Assembly: GCA_035286745.1 (NCBI GenBank)
Contig: DATECU010000182.1
Coordinates: forward strand, 1-5,506
Length of the DNA: 5,506 nt
Direction: 5' to 3'
Source: DATECU01 sp035286745
GTDB taxonomy: Bacteria > Acidobacteriota > Vicinamibacteria > Fen-336
The notes beneath the pieces are model-generated. The model worked only from the letters and a program-made list of their open reading frames with translations, was not told the DNA's origin and did no database searches. A program made the translations under genes and the position numbers. Positions 5,478 through 5,506 of the stretch are shown in pieces; position 1 is the first letter of the stretch; the number at the start of each line of letters is the position of its first letter.

Positions 5478-5506
5478 CGCGAACGGACGGCAGCCGTCAG
5501 CGATCA
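5478..5506. other. Right-edge tail after amrA, no gene visible
   Basis: These 29 bases contain a small inverted repeat, GACGG-CAG-CCGTC (5486-5498). Its 5-bp stem and lack of any T-run in view make it too weak to call a terminator. Whether the operon continues into a radical SAM gene cannot be judged from here. Confidence 0.4.

Noticed and set aside
5486..5498. Inverted repeat GACGG-CAG-CCGTC after amrA as a terminator
   Set aside because: It has only five pairs with a 3-nt loop and no T-run before the window ends; it is common by chance at this GC content.

Overview
The window is GC-rich, densely packed and read entirely on the + strand. It holds two gene groups separated by a 75-bp gap. 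The codon use (strong G/C third position), the arrangement sigma factor / zinc-finger anti-sigma / Spy-like periplasmic protein, and the DUF4912 + GH57 pair fit a Gram-negative, probably soil or sediment bacterium such as an Acidobacteriota or deltaproteobacterial-type lineage. This placement is inference from gene style only. There is no rRNA, tRNA, CRISPR array or insertion sequence.

Region 1 (1-1334) is an envelope-stress-type regulatory operon cut by the left edge. It contains the C-terminal DNA-binding half (region 4) of an ECF-like sigma-70 factor, a single-pass anti-sigma factor with an H-x3-C-x2-C zinc-binding motif, and an exported helical protein resembling the Spy/CpxP/CnrX periplasmic sensor group. 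The genes overlap (20 nt, then a 4-nt GTGA overlap), so translation is probably coupled. The expected logic is that the membrane anti-sigma holds the sigma factor and the exported protein modulates that hold from the periplasm.

Region 2 (1335-1409) is the operon boundary. A GC-rich hairpin overlaps the stop codon of the third gene. It is followed by a good sigma-70-type promoter (TTGTGG, 17-nt spacer, TATACT) whose expected start point lies only 2-4 nt before the next ATG, so the second operon probably makes a nearly leaderless mRNA.

Region 3 (1410-5477) is a four-gene operon. It encodes a DUF4912 protein with a long basic, disordered N-terminal tail, and a GH57 alpha-glucan branching enzyme of the DUF1957 type with all catalytic motifs intact. 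These are followed by two components of the AmmeMemoRadiSam system: protein B (MEMO1-like) and protein A (AMMECR1-like). The radical SAM partner (AmrS) is not in the window and would be expected just downstream. The most interesting feature is the physical link between a storage-glucan branching enzyme with its DUF4912 partner and the functionally obscure AmmeMemoRadiSam genes.
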